A DNA stretch of 64,000 nt from an uncultured Rhizobium sp. (GCA_945952315.1 CAMFIE010000004.1:1-64000), one strand, 5' to 3'; shown: positions 35,409 to 44,895, numbered from the stretch's first letter. Made by a program: numbers and translations. Notes: generated from the sequence alone by a model not told the origin.

Positions 35409-35759
35409 TCAAACGCCGGAAAACCGTCCACGCCGGAAATTCCGCCTGGTTATCGCGCGCGATACAGCCGGCGAAGGCAGGTCATCGGAAGAAATCGCAT
35501 CCTCGGGGCCATTGCCAAAACCGGTCTTCAGCCACAACGCGGAAACACCCAGAACCACCGCAAGCTTCTCGAGGGAATCGGCTGAGGGCGCTGCCCGGTC
35601 CGCTTCCCAATAATTGATGGTGGCCGGATGCAGGTTCATGTCACGCGCCACTTTTTCAAGGGTCAGGCCCGCACTGTCCCGGGCATGGGCAAGGCGACCG
35701 CCCAGCGTGTCTTCCATATCGGCAAGGCTCGACGCCCCGGCCAGATCGTCTTCGGACAT
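35409..35759 (-). CDS. XRE-family transcriptional regulator
   Basis: A 116-residue DNA-binding protein. Residues about 21-75 are a Cro/CI-type helix-turn-helix (LAHARDSAGLTLEKVARDMNLHPATINYWEADR). The remaining tail is short and basic (RAITRRNFRRGRF), with no sensor domain. AAGGACA precedes the ATG at good spacing. Targets unknown; there is no toxin partner. It lies between tRNA-Leu and a DMT exporter that points away from it. Confidence 0.9.
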   Translation of the reverse strand: MSEDDLAGASSLADMEDTLGGRLAHARDSAGLTLEKVARDMNLHPATINYWEADRAAPSADSLEKLAVVLGVSALWLKTGFGNGPEDAISSDDLPSPAVSRAITRRNFRRGRFSGV

Positions 35760-36005
35760 TCACTTGTCCTTTCCGGCCCCTGAAGGAGGCCGCTTTCCGT
35801 TCGACAGTCTCAAAGGTAGCCTTCGCAACAATTTTTAAAAGGGGGTGTTGCGACCTTTCTGGTCTCAACCAGCAAAATAGACCAAAGTACGAGCCATTCT
35901 GGCAATTTCCGGCGCCGAAATGTCGTGTTTTCAGGGGTTGCTTTCAAAAGGTGGCCTATGGTTTGAAGTCCACCATTCAACGGAAGCAAAGGCGTGAGTC
36001 CCTCG

Positions 36006-36917
36006 ATGGCAGGCAAGGAAGACACCATTCGCGGCATGGCGCTCATGTCCGCCTGCATGCTGGTTCTTCCGGTGATGGATGCAATTGCGAAATATATGGC
36101 CGTGTTTGAAGGCATGGCGCCGGCGCAGATCACCTTCTACCGCTTCTTCTTCCAGCTGGCCGCAACGCTGCCGCTTCTCCTGTTTTCGGTGGGCAAGGAC
36201 GCATTTCGCGCGAAGCGCCCCTATGCGAACCTGCTCCGCGGTGTGCTCCACGGGGCAGCCAGCCTGCTCTTCTTTGTCTCGGTCAAATACATGCCGCTCG
36301 CCGATGTTTTTGCGATCTATTTCGTGGAGCCCTTCATACTGACCGCCCTTTCTGCCCTGTTTCTGGGTGACAAGGTTGGCTGGAGAAGATGGCTTGCAAT
36401 TGTTGTCGGGTTCGGCGGCGCGATGATCGTTATACAGCCGAGCTATGAGGTCTTCGGCCTGACGGCGCTGATGCCGATTGCCTGCGCCTTTTTGTTTGCC
36501 CTCTACATGTTTCTCAACCGGGCGATTGGAGAAAGTGATCCGCCGCTCACGATGCAGACCGTCTCCGGTTTTGGCGGGGCACTTTTCATGGCAATTGCAA
36601 TCATGGCGGGTCATTTCAACGGCGCAACGGACTTTGCGCCGTCGCTACCGACGTCCGGGTTGGGTCTACTCCTGCTGGTAATTCTCGGCACGATTTCCGG
36701 TTACGCGCACTTATTGGTAGTGCGCGCCTTCCGCATGGCTCCGCTTTCCGTGCTTGCGCCATTTCAGTACTTCGAGATCATCTCCGCAACCATTCTGGGC
36801 TTTGTCCTGTTTTCGGATTTTCCCAGCCCTTCCAAATGGTTGGGCATTGTCATCATCGTCGCGTCCGGCCTGTTCATCCTGTGGCGTGAGCGGGTGCGGG
36901 CAAAGGCGAACGCGTAA
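36006..36917 (+). CDS. DMT-family transporter (EamA domains)
   Basis: A 303-residue inner membrane protein with ten predicted hydrophobic helices and two EamA repeats (about residues 10-140 and 155-290). Typical segments are ITFYRFFFQLAATLP and SVKYMPLADVFAIYFVEP. Substrate unknown, usually metabolite efflux. ATG 36006 is chosen as start; a GTG 12 bases upstream is possible and better supported by a GGAAG at 35982. A hairpin without a T run follows at 36933-36960. Confidence 0.88.
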   Translation: MAGKEDTIRGMALMSACMLVLPVMDAIAKYMAVFEGMAPAQITFYRFFFQLAATLPLLLFSVGKDAFRAKRPYANLLRGVLHGAASLLFFVSVKYMPLADVFAIYFVEPFILTALSALFLGDKVGWRRWLAIVVGFGGAMIVIQPSYEVFGLTALMPIACAFLFALYMFLNRAIGESDPPLTMQTVSGFGGALFMAIAIMAGHFNGATDFAPSLPTSGLGLLLLVILGTISGYAHLLVVRAFRMAPLSVLAPFQYFEIISATILGFVLFSDFPSPSKWLGIVIIVASGLFILWRERVRAKANA

Positions 36918-36932
36918 AATTCGAACGAAAAA

Positions 36933-36960
36933 GGAAGGAATGCTTCACCGCGTTCCTTCC
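36933..36960. terminator. Hairpin after the DMT transporter
   Basis: An 11-bp stem (ggaaggaatgc / gcgttccttcc) with one G-T pair and loop TTCACC. There is no clear T run, so it may stabilise mRNA instead of terminating. Confidence 0.4.
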
Positions 36961-37023
36961 GATAATTTCAAGAACCAATTGTTATACCAATCCCAGGTTT
37001 CATGATGAAACGGGGAATGAAAA

Positions 37024-37701
37024 ATGAGTGAACTGAGACTCCCTTTCCCGGCAAATGCAATTGCCGGCAAGGGCAAACTGACTGCAAATGACGTCGAGCT
37101 TCTGAAGACCGACGTTTTTCCAAGCGGCGTGCATGATACCGACGGTGCGGTCATGCTCTTCGCGCTCAACAATGCCTGTCTCGAGAAGTGCGCGGAATGG
37201 AACCGGTTTTTCCTGGACAGCCTCTCGGACTTCATCGTCAACCACACCTACCCTCAGGGCTCGCTGGACGAGGTTAATGCGCTTTGGCTCGAGCGCATGC
37301 TTGCGGCCGATGGCGTGATCACCGGCGATCTGGAGTTTGATCTTCTGATACAGGTGATGGCAAAGGCCGCCTTCGTGCCGGACAGTCTGAAGGTATTCGC
37401 CCTCAGCCAGCTTCGCCACGCCATCCATGGTGAAACAGGCGCTCTTGCGCGTCGGCGGATTACATCCGGGCGGGCAATCAGCGAAGCGGATATCCTGTTT
37501 GCAAGCGGGGTGATCAGTGCGGGCGTGCAGGAGCAGACACCGCCCTCGCCCTCCCTGCACCGGGTCCTTCTCGCCATCGATGCCGTCTCCAACCCGGCAC
37601 TCAATGCGCATGGCTGGATACGCTTCCTGTATTCCGTCCGCAATGGCGCCGAGCAACCCCGCCCGCGCAACGAAGGACGGCTGGTCGAGTTCGCCGCGTG
37701 A
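37024..37701 (+). CDS. Conserved hypothetical protein
   Basis: A 225-residue soluble protein without a recognised family. It is largely helical with several acidic helices (LEKCAEWNRFFLDSLSDFIV, DLEFDLLIQVMAKAAFVP); no signal peptide or membrane segment. The ATG is preceded by GGGGAATG. The next gene on the same strand, the S2P-like protease, starts 113 bases later, so a joint transcript is possible though not proven. Confidence 0.7.
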   Translation: MSELRLPFPANAIAGKGKLTANDVELLKTDVFPSGVHDTDGAVMLFALNNACLEKCAEWNRFFLDSLSDFIVNHTYPQGSLDEVNALWLERMLAADGVITGDLEFDLLIQVMAKAAFVPDSLKVFALSQLRHAIHGETGALARRRITSGRAISEADILFASGVISAGVQEQTPPSPSLHRVLLAIDAVSNPALNAHGWIRFLYSVRNGAEQPRPRNEGRLVEFAA

Positions 37702-37814
37702 GCAGCGAAACCGGTCCTTAATGCATATACGGCACATTCCCCTGGCCGGAGAGCGCGAATGCTTCCGGCACGTGGAAAGAACGATAACAAAATGCCTGCA
37801 AGGAGTTCCTGATC

Positions 37815-39083
37815 GTGAACAGCTTCTATTCGGCTGCCACCCTGCTTGTCATCAATGTCAGTCTGATCTGGCTGCTGATGGCGATGCCGATCGGCATTCG
37901 GACCATCAGGCTGCGCCGCGAATTCAGGGCGAATACCGATACCCTGTGGCAGGCGGTCAATCCGCTCGGGCCAAATGCGGCATGGAGCCCTTCGCTGCTT
38001 TCCAGTGAACCGGTCGACGGCCGCACGGATCTCGTTCGCCAAGCCTATACCTATCCTGACCGGCGCGGGCAGCCCATCGTTCGGCTGATCTCGCTGGAAG
38101 AGATGGATGCCGACGGCCCGACCCGTCAGTTTCGCAGCCGCGTGGTGGAAGACAGCACGCTCGACGTCTCCTACTGGCGGCACTTTTCAGAGCGCCGCAT
38201 GGTTGCCGCCTCCGAAAGTGGCACGGAACTGGTGGTGGAAGTCACGGACCGTTACCGTGGCCTGGCCATGTACCTGTTCCGCTATTTTGCGATCCGCCGC
38301 GAGCTGAACCAGCTTTCCGACTGGATAGAAACAGGAGCGGCGAAAGCAGGCGGCCTGATCGAGCATCCGATAACGCAGGTGGTCAGTGCGCTGCTTTCCA
38401 CCTTCATTCTCTGGCTGTTCTTCGGCATGACCGATACCGGCCTGACGACGTCGATCATTCTCACCACGGTAATCGTGCTGCATGAATTCGGGCATATGGC
38501 GGCCTATCGCGCCTTCGGACACAAGTCGGCCCGGATGATCTTCATTCCGCTGCTCGGCGGCGTGGCGATAGGCGGACGGCCTTACAATTCCCATTTCGAA
38601 GTGTGCACATGCGCCCTGATGGGCCCCGGCATGTCGGCCTTCCTCGTGCCGATTACCATCGCTGTCTTCAATCTGATCGCGGATGGCAAGTTGCCGGAAG
38701 TGATGCTGGAACCGACCCTTTATTTCCTGCTGATCCTCGGTGCCTTCAATCTGCTCAATCTTCTGCCGATGTATCGGTTCGATGGCGGTCAGGTGATCCG
38801 TCAGATCTTCCCGTCGCGCAAGATGCAGATGGTCGGCAGCTTCTCGATTGCAGCCTTCATTCTGGGCGTCGGCTGGACAATCGGCATGCACACCAATGCG
38901 CTTCTCGCCGCCCTCGCCGTATTCGCGGTGATGGGGCTGATGAGCGCCGGCCGGGTAAAACCCCGCGATGCGCTGGAGCCCATGTCCAAGGCTGAACGGC
39001 TGCTGTCCGGATTCGGTCTCTATGCCACGCTGGTCCTGCACGGCTATGCCATCGTCTTCGCGACGCAGGAGCTGTTCTGGTAA
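37815..39083 (+). CDS. Site-2 protease-like membrane metalloprotease with SRPBCC-like N-terminal domain
   Basis: A 422-residue fusion. Residues 1-30 form a first membrane helix, then residues about 40-170 look like an SRPBCC (START/polyketide cyclase) fold: TLWQAVNPLGPNAAW and a run of strands ending in a long helix (YLFRYFAIRRELNQLSDWIE). The second half is a peptidase M50 (S2P) with HEFGH (223-227), and the third zinc ligand in NLLPMYRFDGG (Asp323), within about five membrane helices. GTG start at 37815, AAGGAG 9 bases before it. Members of this fusion are known as uncharacterised site-2 proteases. Confidence 0.87.
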   Translation: MNSFYSAATLLVINVSLIWLLMAMPIGIRTIRLRREFRANTDTLWQAVNPLGPNAAWSPSLLSSEPVDGRTDLVRQAYTYPDRRGQPIVRLISLEEMDADGPTRQFRSRVVEDSTLDVSYWRHFSERRMVAASESGTELVVEVTDRYRGLAMYLFRYFAIRRELNQLSDWIETGAAKAGGLIEHPITQVVSALLSTFILWLFFGMTDTGLTTSIILTTVIVLHEFGHMAAYRAFGHKSARMIFIPLLGGVAIGGRPYNSHFEVCTCALMGPGMSAFLVPITIAVFNLIADGKLPEVMLEPTLYFLLILGAFNLLNLLPMYRFDGGQVIRQIFPSRKMQMVGSFSIAAFILGVGWTIGMHTNALLAALAVFAVMGLMSAGRVKPRDALEPMSKAERLLSGFGLYATLVLHGYAIVFATQELFW

Positions 39084-39241
39084 GAAACCGACGCATTTTT
39101 TGACGCAACCGACACACAACAGGGCGCAGGTAGAATTCTCCTAAAGAAGTTTTGACTAATGCATAGTTTACGCTTGCCACTCCGGTATTCTTGGGGCAAT
39201 CGTGGGCGCGAAATCCAGATTACAAGGGAGGCATTTTGGCC

Positions 39242-40369
39242 ATGGATGTACGCGCAGCGGTTGCCGTTCAGGCAGGTAAGCCATTGGAAGTCATGACGGT
39301 TCAGCTCGACGGCCCGAAGCCCGGCGAAGTGCTGGTTGAAGTCAAGGCGACCGGCATCTGCCACACCGACGACTTCACCCTTTCCGGCGCCGATCCGGAA
39401 GGCCTTTTCCCGGCCATCCTTGGCCATGAGGGCGCAGGCGTTGTCGTCGATGTCGGCCCGGGCGTGACGTCGGTGAAGAAGGGGGACCACGTGATCCCGC
39501 TTTACACGCCGGAATGCCGCGAGTGCTATTCCTGCCTGTCGCGCAAGACCAACCTCTGCACCTCGATCCGCGCCACCCAGGGCCAGGGCGTGATGCCGGA
39601 TGGCACCTCGCGCTTTTCGATCGGCAAGGACAAGATCCATCACTATATGGGTTGTTCGACCTTCGCGAATTACACGGTTCTGCCGGAAATCGCGCTGGCC
39701 AAGGTCAATCCGGACGCCCCCTTTGACAAGATCTGCTACATCGGCTGCGGCGTCACCACCGGCATCGGCGCGGTGATCAACACCGCCAAGGTGGAAATCG
39801 GTTCGACGGCAATCGTCTTCGGCCTCGGCGGCATTGGTCTGAATGTTATCCAGGGCCTGCGCCTTGCCGGTGCCGACATGATCATCGGCGTGGATATCAA
39901 CAACGGCAAGAAGGAATGGGGCGAGCGCTTCGGCATGACCCATTTCGTCAACCCGACCGAAGTGGAAGGTGACCTGCTGCCCTACCTCGTCAACCTGACG
40001 AAGCGCGGCATCGACCATATCGGCGGTGCCGATTACACCTTCGATTGCACCGGCAATACCAAGGTCATGCGCACGGCGCTTGAAGCGTCGCATCGCGGCT
40101 GGGGCAAGTCGGTCATCATCGGCGTTGCCGGTGCCGGTCAGGAAATCTCCACCCGTCCGTTCCAGCTTGTCACGGGCCGCCAGTGGATGGGCACCGCCTT
40201 CGGCGGCGCGCGCGGCCGTACAGACGTGCCGAAGATCGTCGACTGGTACATGGAAGGCAAGATCCAGATCGATCCGATGATCACGCATCTGCTGCCGCTC
40301 GAAGACATCAACAAGGGCTTCGACCTGATGCATTCCGGCGAGTCGATCCGCTCCGTCGTGGTCTACTGA
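39242..40369 (+). CDS. frmA: S-(hydroxymethyl)glutathione dehydrogenase / class III alcohol dehydrogenase
   Basis: A 375-residue zinc alcohol dehydrogenase that oxidises S-hydroxymethylglutathione (from formaldehyde and glutathione) and also reduces S-nitrosoglutathione. Seen: [12 protein letters not shown], the structural zinc cysteines in [28 protein letters not shown] and the Rossmann [15 protein letters not shown] 39242 follows GGGAGG. It heads a formaldehyde cluster with gfa downstream, and fghA further on. Confidence 0.96.
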   Translation: MDVRAAVAVQAGKPLEVMTVQLDGPKPGEVLVEVKATGICHTDDFTLSGADPEGLFPAILGHEGAGVVVDVGPGVTSVKKGDHVIPLYTPECRECYSCLSRKTNLCTSIRATQGQGVMPDGTSRFSIGKDKIHHYMGCSTFANYTVLPEIALAKVNPDAPFDKICYIGCGVTTGIGAVINTAKVEIGSTAIVFGLGGIGLNVIQGLRLAGADMIIGVDINNGKKEWGERFGMTHFVNPTEVEGDLLPYLVNLTKRGIDHIGGADYTFDCTGNTKVMRTALEASHRGWGKSVIIGVAGAGQEISTRPFQLVTGRQWMGTAFGGARGRTDVPKIVDWYMEGKIQIDPMITHLLPLEDINKGFDLMHSGESIRSVVVY

Positions 40370-40378
40370 TCCCCTATT

Positions 40379-40407
40379 CCGCCCGGCTCGATCTTATCGC
40401 CGGGCGG
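40379..40407 (+). other. Hairpin between frmA and gfa
   Basis: A 9-bp stem (ccgcccggc / gccgggcgg) and an 11-base loop, no T run; may be a processing or stabilising structure in the frmA-gfa transcript. Confidence 0.4.
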
Positions 40408-40474
40408 TCCCCCCATGGTTGCGAGGCCGGCGCAACGGAAGCAATCATTATTGTCCGGCGGGAGGAATACTGAA

Positions 40475-41047
40475 ATGGGTAATGTGACTTTGCACCCGTC
40501 AATTGACGGCGGGGTAAAGAAAGGTGCGTCCGATTTTTCCGGTGGCACTCTGGTCTGCGCCTGCGCCGACAAGCCGGTTCGCCTGAAAATCAAGGGCAAT
40601 GTGGCCCATAACCATGCCTGTGGCTGCACGAAGTGCTGGAAGCCGGCTGGAGCCAAGTTTTCGGTCGTAGCCGTCACCGGCACCGAAAACGTGACCGTGG
40701 AAGCCAACGGCGACAAGCTTGCGGTGGTTGATCCGAACGCACTCATCCAGCGCCATGCCTGCAAGGCCTGCGGCGTGCACATGTATGGTCCGGTAGAGCG
40801 CGATCATCCGTTCAAGGGCCTGTCCTTCGTGCATCCGGAGCGCTTCGTGGAAAGTGGCTGGGCGGAGCCGGGCTTTGCGGCCTTCGTTTCCTCGATCATC
40901 GAAGCAGGCGTCAACCCGTCGGAAATGGATGGCGTTCGGGCGCGGCTGAAGGACATCGGCCTTGAGCCCTATGATTGCCTCAACCCGGCCCTGATGGACT
41001 ATGTCGCCACCTGGACGGCGAAGAAGAGCGGTGTGCTCAAGGATTGA
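40475..41047 (+). CDS. gfa: S-(hydroxymethyl)glutathione synthase
   Basis: A 190-residue zinc protein that joins formaldehyde to glutathione. The GFA cysteines are in [22 protein letters not shown] and [10 protein letters not shown]. Start ATG 40475 has GGGAGGAAT upstream; it begins [17 protein letters not shown], the true Gfa N-terminus. It is separated from frmA by 105 bases. Downstream is a hairpin with a weak terminator character. Confidence 0.95.
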   Translation: MGNVTLHPSIDGGVKKGASDFSGGTLVCACADKPVRLKIKGNVAHNHACGCTKCWKPAGAKFSVVAVTGTENVTVEANGDKLAVVDPNALIQRHACKACGVHMYGPVERDHPFKGLSFVHPERFVESGWAEPGFAAFVSSIIEAGVNPSEMDGVRARLKDIGLEPYDCLNPALMDYVATWTAKKSGVLKD

Positions 41048-41058
41048 TACCGACCCGA

Positions 41059-41094
41059 AATCCCGTACCGGACAGGGTTCCCGGTGCGGGATTT
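41059..41094 (+). terminator. Terminator-like hairpin after gfa
   Basis: 13-bp stem (aatcccgtaccgg / ccggtgcgggatt) with one G-T pair and a short T run. Confidence 0.55.
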
Positions 41095-41170
41095 GATCCA
41101 TGCCGCCGATTGCGCTTGATCGCCCTTTCGCTCTCTGTTTCAAGAGCGGAACCGAAAGGAAATACCGATT

Positions 41171-41653
41171 GTGAGCGAAATTCCTGACCCTGCCCAGCCT
41201 GTCATTCTCGTGGATGCCGATGCCTGTCCGGTGAAGCCGGAAGTGCTGAAGGTTGCCGAGCGGCACGGACTTGCCGTGACATTCGTGGCCAATTCCGGGC
41301 TGCGCCCCTCGCGCGATCCCATGGTGCGAAACGTGATCGTATCCGCGGGCTTCGATGCAGCGGACAACTGGATCGCGGAGGCGGCACGCCAGGGCGATGT
41401 GGTGATCACCGCCGATGTGCCGCTTGCTGTTCGCTGCGTTGCGGCTGGCGCGCTGGTCACCGGGCCTACGGGCCGCATTTTCGACGAAACCAATATCGGT
41501 ATGGCAAGTGCCATGCGCGATCTTTCCGCCCATCTGCGCGAGACGGGCGAAAGCAAAGGTTACAACGCCGCCTTTTCGCCGCGTGACCGCTCCAAATTTC
41601 TGGAGGTTCTGGACAGGCTTTGCCGCAAGGCGAAATCCATGGCATCTGCCTGA
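41171..41653 (+). CDS. YaiI/YqxD family protein (DUF188)
   Basis: A 160-residue cytoplasmic protein of the YaiI/YqxD family (NYN/PIN-like nuclease fold proposed). Characteristic N-terminus VILVDADACPVKPEVLKVA with conserved Asp pair and later TGRIFDETNIGMASAMRDL. Function not known; the presence among formaldehyde genes is likely chance or loosely linked. Start is a GTG at 41171 with AAGGAAA about 10 bases before it. Confidence 0.9.
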   Translation: MSEIPDPAQPVILVDADACPVKPEVLKVAERHGLAVTFVANSGLRPSRDPMVRNVIVSAGFDAADNWIAEAARQGDVVITADVPLAVRCVAAGALVTGPTGRIFDETNIGMASAMRDLSAHLRETGESKGYNAAFSPRDRSKFLEVLDRLCRKAKSMASA

Positions 41654-41709
41654 ACCGCTATCCTCCATCGAATCGCAGACCGATCATCACCACCCGGAGA
41701 CACCAGAAT

Positions 41710-42546
41710 ATGAAGGTCCTTTCCCAGAACACGGCTTTTGGCGGCATGCAGGGCGTGTTCATGCATGAAGCCGAAACCACAAAATGCGACATGACCTTCG
41801 CCGTCTTCGTGCCGCCGCAGGCGATCAAGGAAAAGCGTCCGGTGCTCTGGTATCTCTCCGGCCTCACCTGCACCCATGCCAATGTGATGGAAAAGGGCGA
41901 ATATCGCCGCCTCGCCGCCGAACTCGGCCTGATCGTGGTTTGCCCGGACGTGAGCCCACGCGGCGACAATGTGCCGGACGAGCTGACCAACTGGCAGATG
42001 GGCAAGGGCGCCGGTTTCTATCTGGATGCCACCGAGACCCCCTGGGCGGATAACTACCGCATGTACAGCTATATCACGGAAGAGCTTCCGGCCTTCGTCT
42101 CCGAGCATTTCCGTGTCGACATGGACCGGCAGGGCATTTTCGGCCATTCCATGGGCGGCCATGGGGCGATGACGATTGCGCTGAAAAATCCGGACCGGTT
42201 CAGGAGCTGCTCCGCTTTTGCCCCCATCGTCGAGCCGTCGACGGCGCACTGGTCGGTCGATGCATTCGAGAAATATCTCGGGCCGGATCGCGCCGCATGG
42301 CGTCAATATGATGCCTGCGCACTCGTTGCCGATGGAGCCCGCTTCCCGGAATTCCTGATCGATCAGGGCAAGGCTGATGGCTTTCTCGACAACGGCCTGC
42401 GCCCCTGGCTGTTCGAAGAGGCTGTGAAGGAGACGGATATCAAGCTGACGCTGCGCATGCACGAGCGATACGATCACTCCTACTACTTCATCTCCACCTT
42501 CATGGATGATCACCTGCGCTGGCATGCCGAGCGGCTGGGCGCATAG
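41710..42546 (+). CDS. fghA: S-formylglutathione hydrolase
   Basis: A 278-residue esterase that hydrolyses S-formylglutathione to formate and glutathione, finishing formaldehyde oxidation. Ser nucleophile elbow GHSMGGHGAM, and late His in MHERYDHSYYFISTF. YLSGLTCTHANVMEKGEY is the family signature. ATG 41710 follows GGAGACACC. It forms, with frmA and gfa, the glutathione-dependent formaldehyde route. sugE begins 12 bases downstream. Confidence 0.95.
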   Translation: MKVLSQNTAFGGMQGVFMHEAETTKCDMTFAVFVPPQAIKEKRPVLWYLSGLTCTHANVMEKGEYRRLAAELGLIVVCPDVSPRGDNVPDELTNWQMGKGAGFYLDATETPWADNYRMYSYITEELPAFVSEHFRVDMDRQGIFGHSMGGHGAMTIALKNPDRFRSCSAFAPIVEPSTAHWSVDAFEKYLGPDRAAWRQYDACALVADGARFPEFLIDQGKADGFLDNGLRPWLFEEAVKETDIKLTLRMHERYDHSYYFISTFMDDHLRWHAERLGA

Positions 42547-42558
42547 GAGGATAATGGG

Positions 42559-42873
42559 ATGGCTTGGATATACTTGCTCATCGCAGGCATCGCGGAAATC
42601 GGCTGGGCACTCGGCATGAAATATACCGATGGCTTTTCGAAGCCCGTTCCGACCGCACTGACGCTCGCCATCATGGCCGTCAGCGTGGTGTTTCTGGCAT
42701 TGGCCGTGAAGCATCTGCCGCTCGGCACCGCCTATGCGGTCTGGACCGGTATCGGCACGGTTGGAACCGTTGCGCTCGGCATCTGGCTGTTCAACGAACC
42801 CGCAGACCTCATCCGCCTCACCTGCATCGCGCTCATCGTGGGCGGGATCATCGGGCTTAAGGTGGTGAGCTGA
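42559..42873 (+). CDS. sugE: SMR-family transporter SugE (guanidinium/quaternary ammonium exporter)
   Basis: A 104-residue four-helix small multidrug resistance protein of the SugE type. Helix 1 carries the essential Glu in IAGIAEIGWALGMKYTDGF; GTAYAVWTGIGTVGT is the signature loop. SugE-type proteins (Gdx) export guanidinium or quaternary ammonium compounds. No guanidine riboswitch was seen upstream, and it is translated right after fghA, so it may just be part of the same transcript. Confidence 0.92.
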   Translation: MAWIYLLIAGIAEIGWALGMKYTDGFSKPVPTALTLAIMAVSVVFLALAVKHLPLGTAYAVWTGIGTVGTVALGIWLFNEPADLIRLTCIALIVGGIIGLKVVS

Positions 42874-42898
42874 AGCAACAGAAAGTTGTTGGCGAAGG

Positions 42899-43017
42899 CC
42901 CCTCATCCCCCTGCCGGGACCGTCTCCCCGTCGAGACGGGGAGAAAGAAGCAGAATAGTTCGCCTATTGCGTCCTTCTCCGCAGGCGGGGAGAAGGTGGC
43001 GGCAGCCAGATAAGGGG
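42899..43017. repeat. RIME-like palindromic intergenic repeat
   Basis: A 119-base mosaic between sugE and the ATP12 gene. It begins CCCCTCATCC and ends ATAAGGGG, with internal CTCCCCGTCGAGACGGGGAG and TTCTCCGCAGGCGGGGAGAA hairpins, matching the pattern of rhizobial intergenic mosaic elements (RIME). Known as repeated non-coding elements in Rhizobiaceae; no coding capacity. Confidence 0.7.
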
Positions 43018-43034
43018 CAACCGCTATCGCCCCC

Positions 43035-43820
43035 TCAATTCATCAAGGCCGCAAACACCTCCGCCGCAGCCGTAAATTCAGCGAGACGTTTTGCGCGGCG
43101 GGCGGTTGCCTCTTCGTCCTCGCCCCAATGTTCGATGGTCCAGTCCTCTTCCAGGTGGGCGAGCGTCCAGACGGTTTCGAGGTTAAGGTGGCCTTCGGCA
43201 TAGGCGAGCGCCAACAAGGCCGAGCCGCTGATCGAGGTGAGCGTGTGCAGCGCTGCCAGCGCAATCGGATTGCGATGGCGTGCAACAACTGTGCGGATCG
43301 CCTCCAGCGCTTCGGCTGGCTGTTCGCGGTAGATCACGCCCTCGGCAAGAATGAACCGCGCGCCGAGGCGGGACGCCGCCCAATCCAGCACCGGGTTCCA
43401 GCGCTCGCTCTGGCGCTCCACCAGCGCCTGCGGTTCTCCGGCGCGATAGCAGAGCATGTCATTGCCCGCATATTTGACGATGTCTTCGGCAACGGGCTCC
43501 GGATCGAGCGCGATGCCGTCGAGCGCGGTATTGACGAGACGGGTCACCGGCATCGTGGTCGGATCGATCACCTCGGCCTGCGCATCCCATTCCCGCATCA
43601 AAAGCGTGGCGAGCGCGTGCGTTGGAACGGTGAGAACCGCTTTCGCGGGCGTTTTCACAGACTTGCCGTCGAGCGTTATCGTGAAACCGCCCTCGCCTTC
43701 CGCTACGGCAACTTCCTTGAAAAAGCGCTTCGGCAGCGGCTTTTTCATCTGGATCTGCGCCCGGCGGATCGGGTCCGGGTGGCTCAGCCCCTCGGAAAGG
43801 TCGTTCAGAAGATCACGCAT
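43035..43820 (-). CDS. ATP12 family chaperone protein
   Basis: A 261-residue protein of the ATP12 family, homologous to the mitochondrial chaperone needed for F1-ATPase alpha subunit assembly. Typical features: KRFFKEVAVAEGEGGFTITLDGKSVKTP and DTMPVTRLVNTA-like segment (TTMPVTRLVNTALD), LEEDWTIEHWGEDEEA at the C-terminus. Start at ATG 43820. Lies downstream of the pseudouridine synthase on the same strand (29-base gap), so probably co-transcribed. Confidence 0.92.
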   Translation of the reverse strand: MRDLLNDLSEGLSHPDPIRRAQIQMKKPLPKRFFKEVAVAEGEGGFTITLDGKSVKTPAKAVLTVPTHALATLLMREWDAQAEVIDPTTMPVTRLVNTALDGIALDPEPVAEDIVKYAGNDMLCYRAGEPQALVERQSERWNPVLDWAASRLGARFILAEGVIYREQPAEALEAIRTVVARHRNPIALAALHTLTSISGSALLALAYAEGHLNLETVWTLAHLEEDWTIEHWGEDEEATARRAKRLAEFTAAAEVFAALMN

Positions 43821-43849
43821 GTCACACTCTTCGTTCGTCTTGTTCCGGA

Positions 43850-44845
43850 TCAATCGCGCTCGAGGTCAGCCAGTTCCGCATCGAAGCCGAGGAGGTTCCA
43901 GCTTTGCTGCATATGCGGCGGCAGCGGCGCAGTGACCCGCAGGCGGCCGCCGTTCGGATGCGGAATATCGATATGCCGTGCATGCAGATGCAGCCGCTTC
44001 TGCATGCCGCCGGGGAATTCCCAGTTCGGATCATCGATGAAATATTTCGGATCGCCGATGATCGGGTGACCGATATGCAATGCGTGCACGCGCAGCTGGT
44101 GCGTGCGGCCGGTATAGGGCTCCATCTCCAGCCAGGCGAGGCTTTGCGCCGCCGTATCCACGATCCGGTAATAGGAGATCGCGTGATCCGCGCCTTCCTC
44201 ACCGTGTCTGGCAATCCGCATTCGGTCGCCATCGGGGGTCTGTTCCTTCACCAGCCAGGTGGAAACGCGGTCTTCCTTCTTGCGCGGAACACCCTTCACC
44301 AGCGACCAGTAGGTCTTCTTGGTATCGCGTTCGCGGAAGGCGGCAGTAAGCTTCTGCGCCGCGCCACGGGTGCGGGCAATCACCAGCACGCCGGATGTGT
44401 CGCGGTCGAGACGATGCACGAGACGGGGCTTTTCGCCTTTCTGGCTAACCCAGGCTTCCAGCATCTGGTCGATATGACGGTTGACGCCGGAACCACCCTG
44501 AACAGCAAGACCTGCGGGCTTGTTCAGCACGATCACCTTGTCATCCTCATGCAGAACCATGCGCGACAGCAATTCGTGATCGCCGGAATGCTTGAGATCA
44601 TGCTTGGCAATCGGGCCAGCCTTGGCGCGGGCGGCATCCACATCCATCGGCGGAATGCGCACCATCTGGCCCGGCTGCACGCGGCTATCGGATTTCACCC
44701 GGCCGCCATCCACCCGTATTTGCCCGGAGCGCAAGAGCTTTTGCAGCGCGCCGAAACCGAGACCGGGAAAATGCACCTTGAACCAGCGGTCGAGGCGCAT
44801 GCCCGCCTCATCCGGTTCCACCTTGATATGCTCGATCCCAGCCAT
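43850..44845 (-). CDS. RluA-family pseudouridine synthase
   Basis: A 331-residue enzyme that converts uridine in rRNA (RluC/RluD-type) to pseudouridine. N-terminal S4 RNA-binding domain (residues about 14-60), then the catalytic core with HRLDRDTSGVLVIA, the Asp nucleophile, and the PYTGRTHQLRVH motif. ATG at 44845 has AGGAAGACG upstream. Located between crcB and ATP12 on the same strand; the rRNA target cannot be assigned from sequence. Confidence 0.93.
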   Translation of the reverse strand: MAGIEHIKVEPDEAGMRLDRWFKVHFPGLGFGALQKLLRSGQIRVDGGRVKSDSRVQPGQMVRIPPMDVDAARAKAGPIAKHDLKHSGDHELLSRMVLHEDDKVIVLNKPAGLAVQGGSGVNRHIDQMLEAWVSQKGEKPRLVHRLDRDTSGVLVIARTRGAAQKLTAAFRERDTKKTYWSLVKGVPRKKEDRVSTWLVKEQTPDGDRMRIARHGEEGADHAISYYRIVDTAAQSLAWLEMEPYTGRTHQLRVHALHIGHPIIGDPKYFIDDPNWEFPGGMQKRLHLHARHIDIPHPNGGRLRVTAPLPPHMQQSWNLLGFDAELADLERD

Positions 44846-44895
44846 TTGAGACGTCTTCCTGCGTTTACGGGCCAAGCCCTTGTCAAAGGCTGGCT

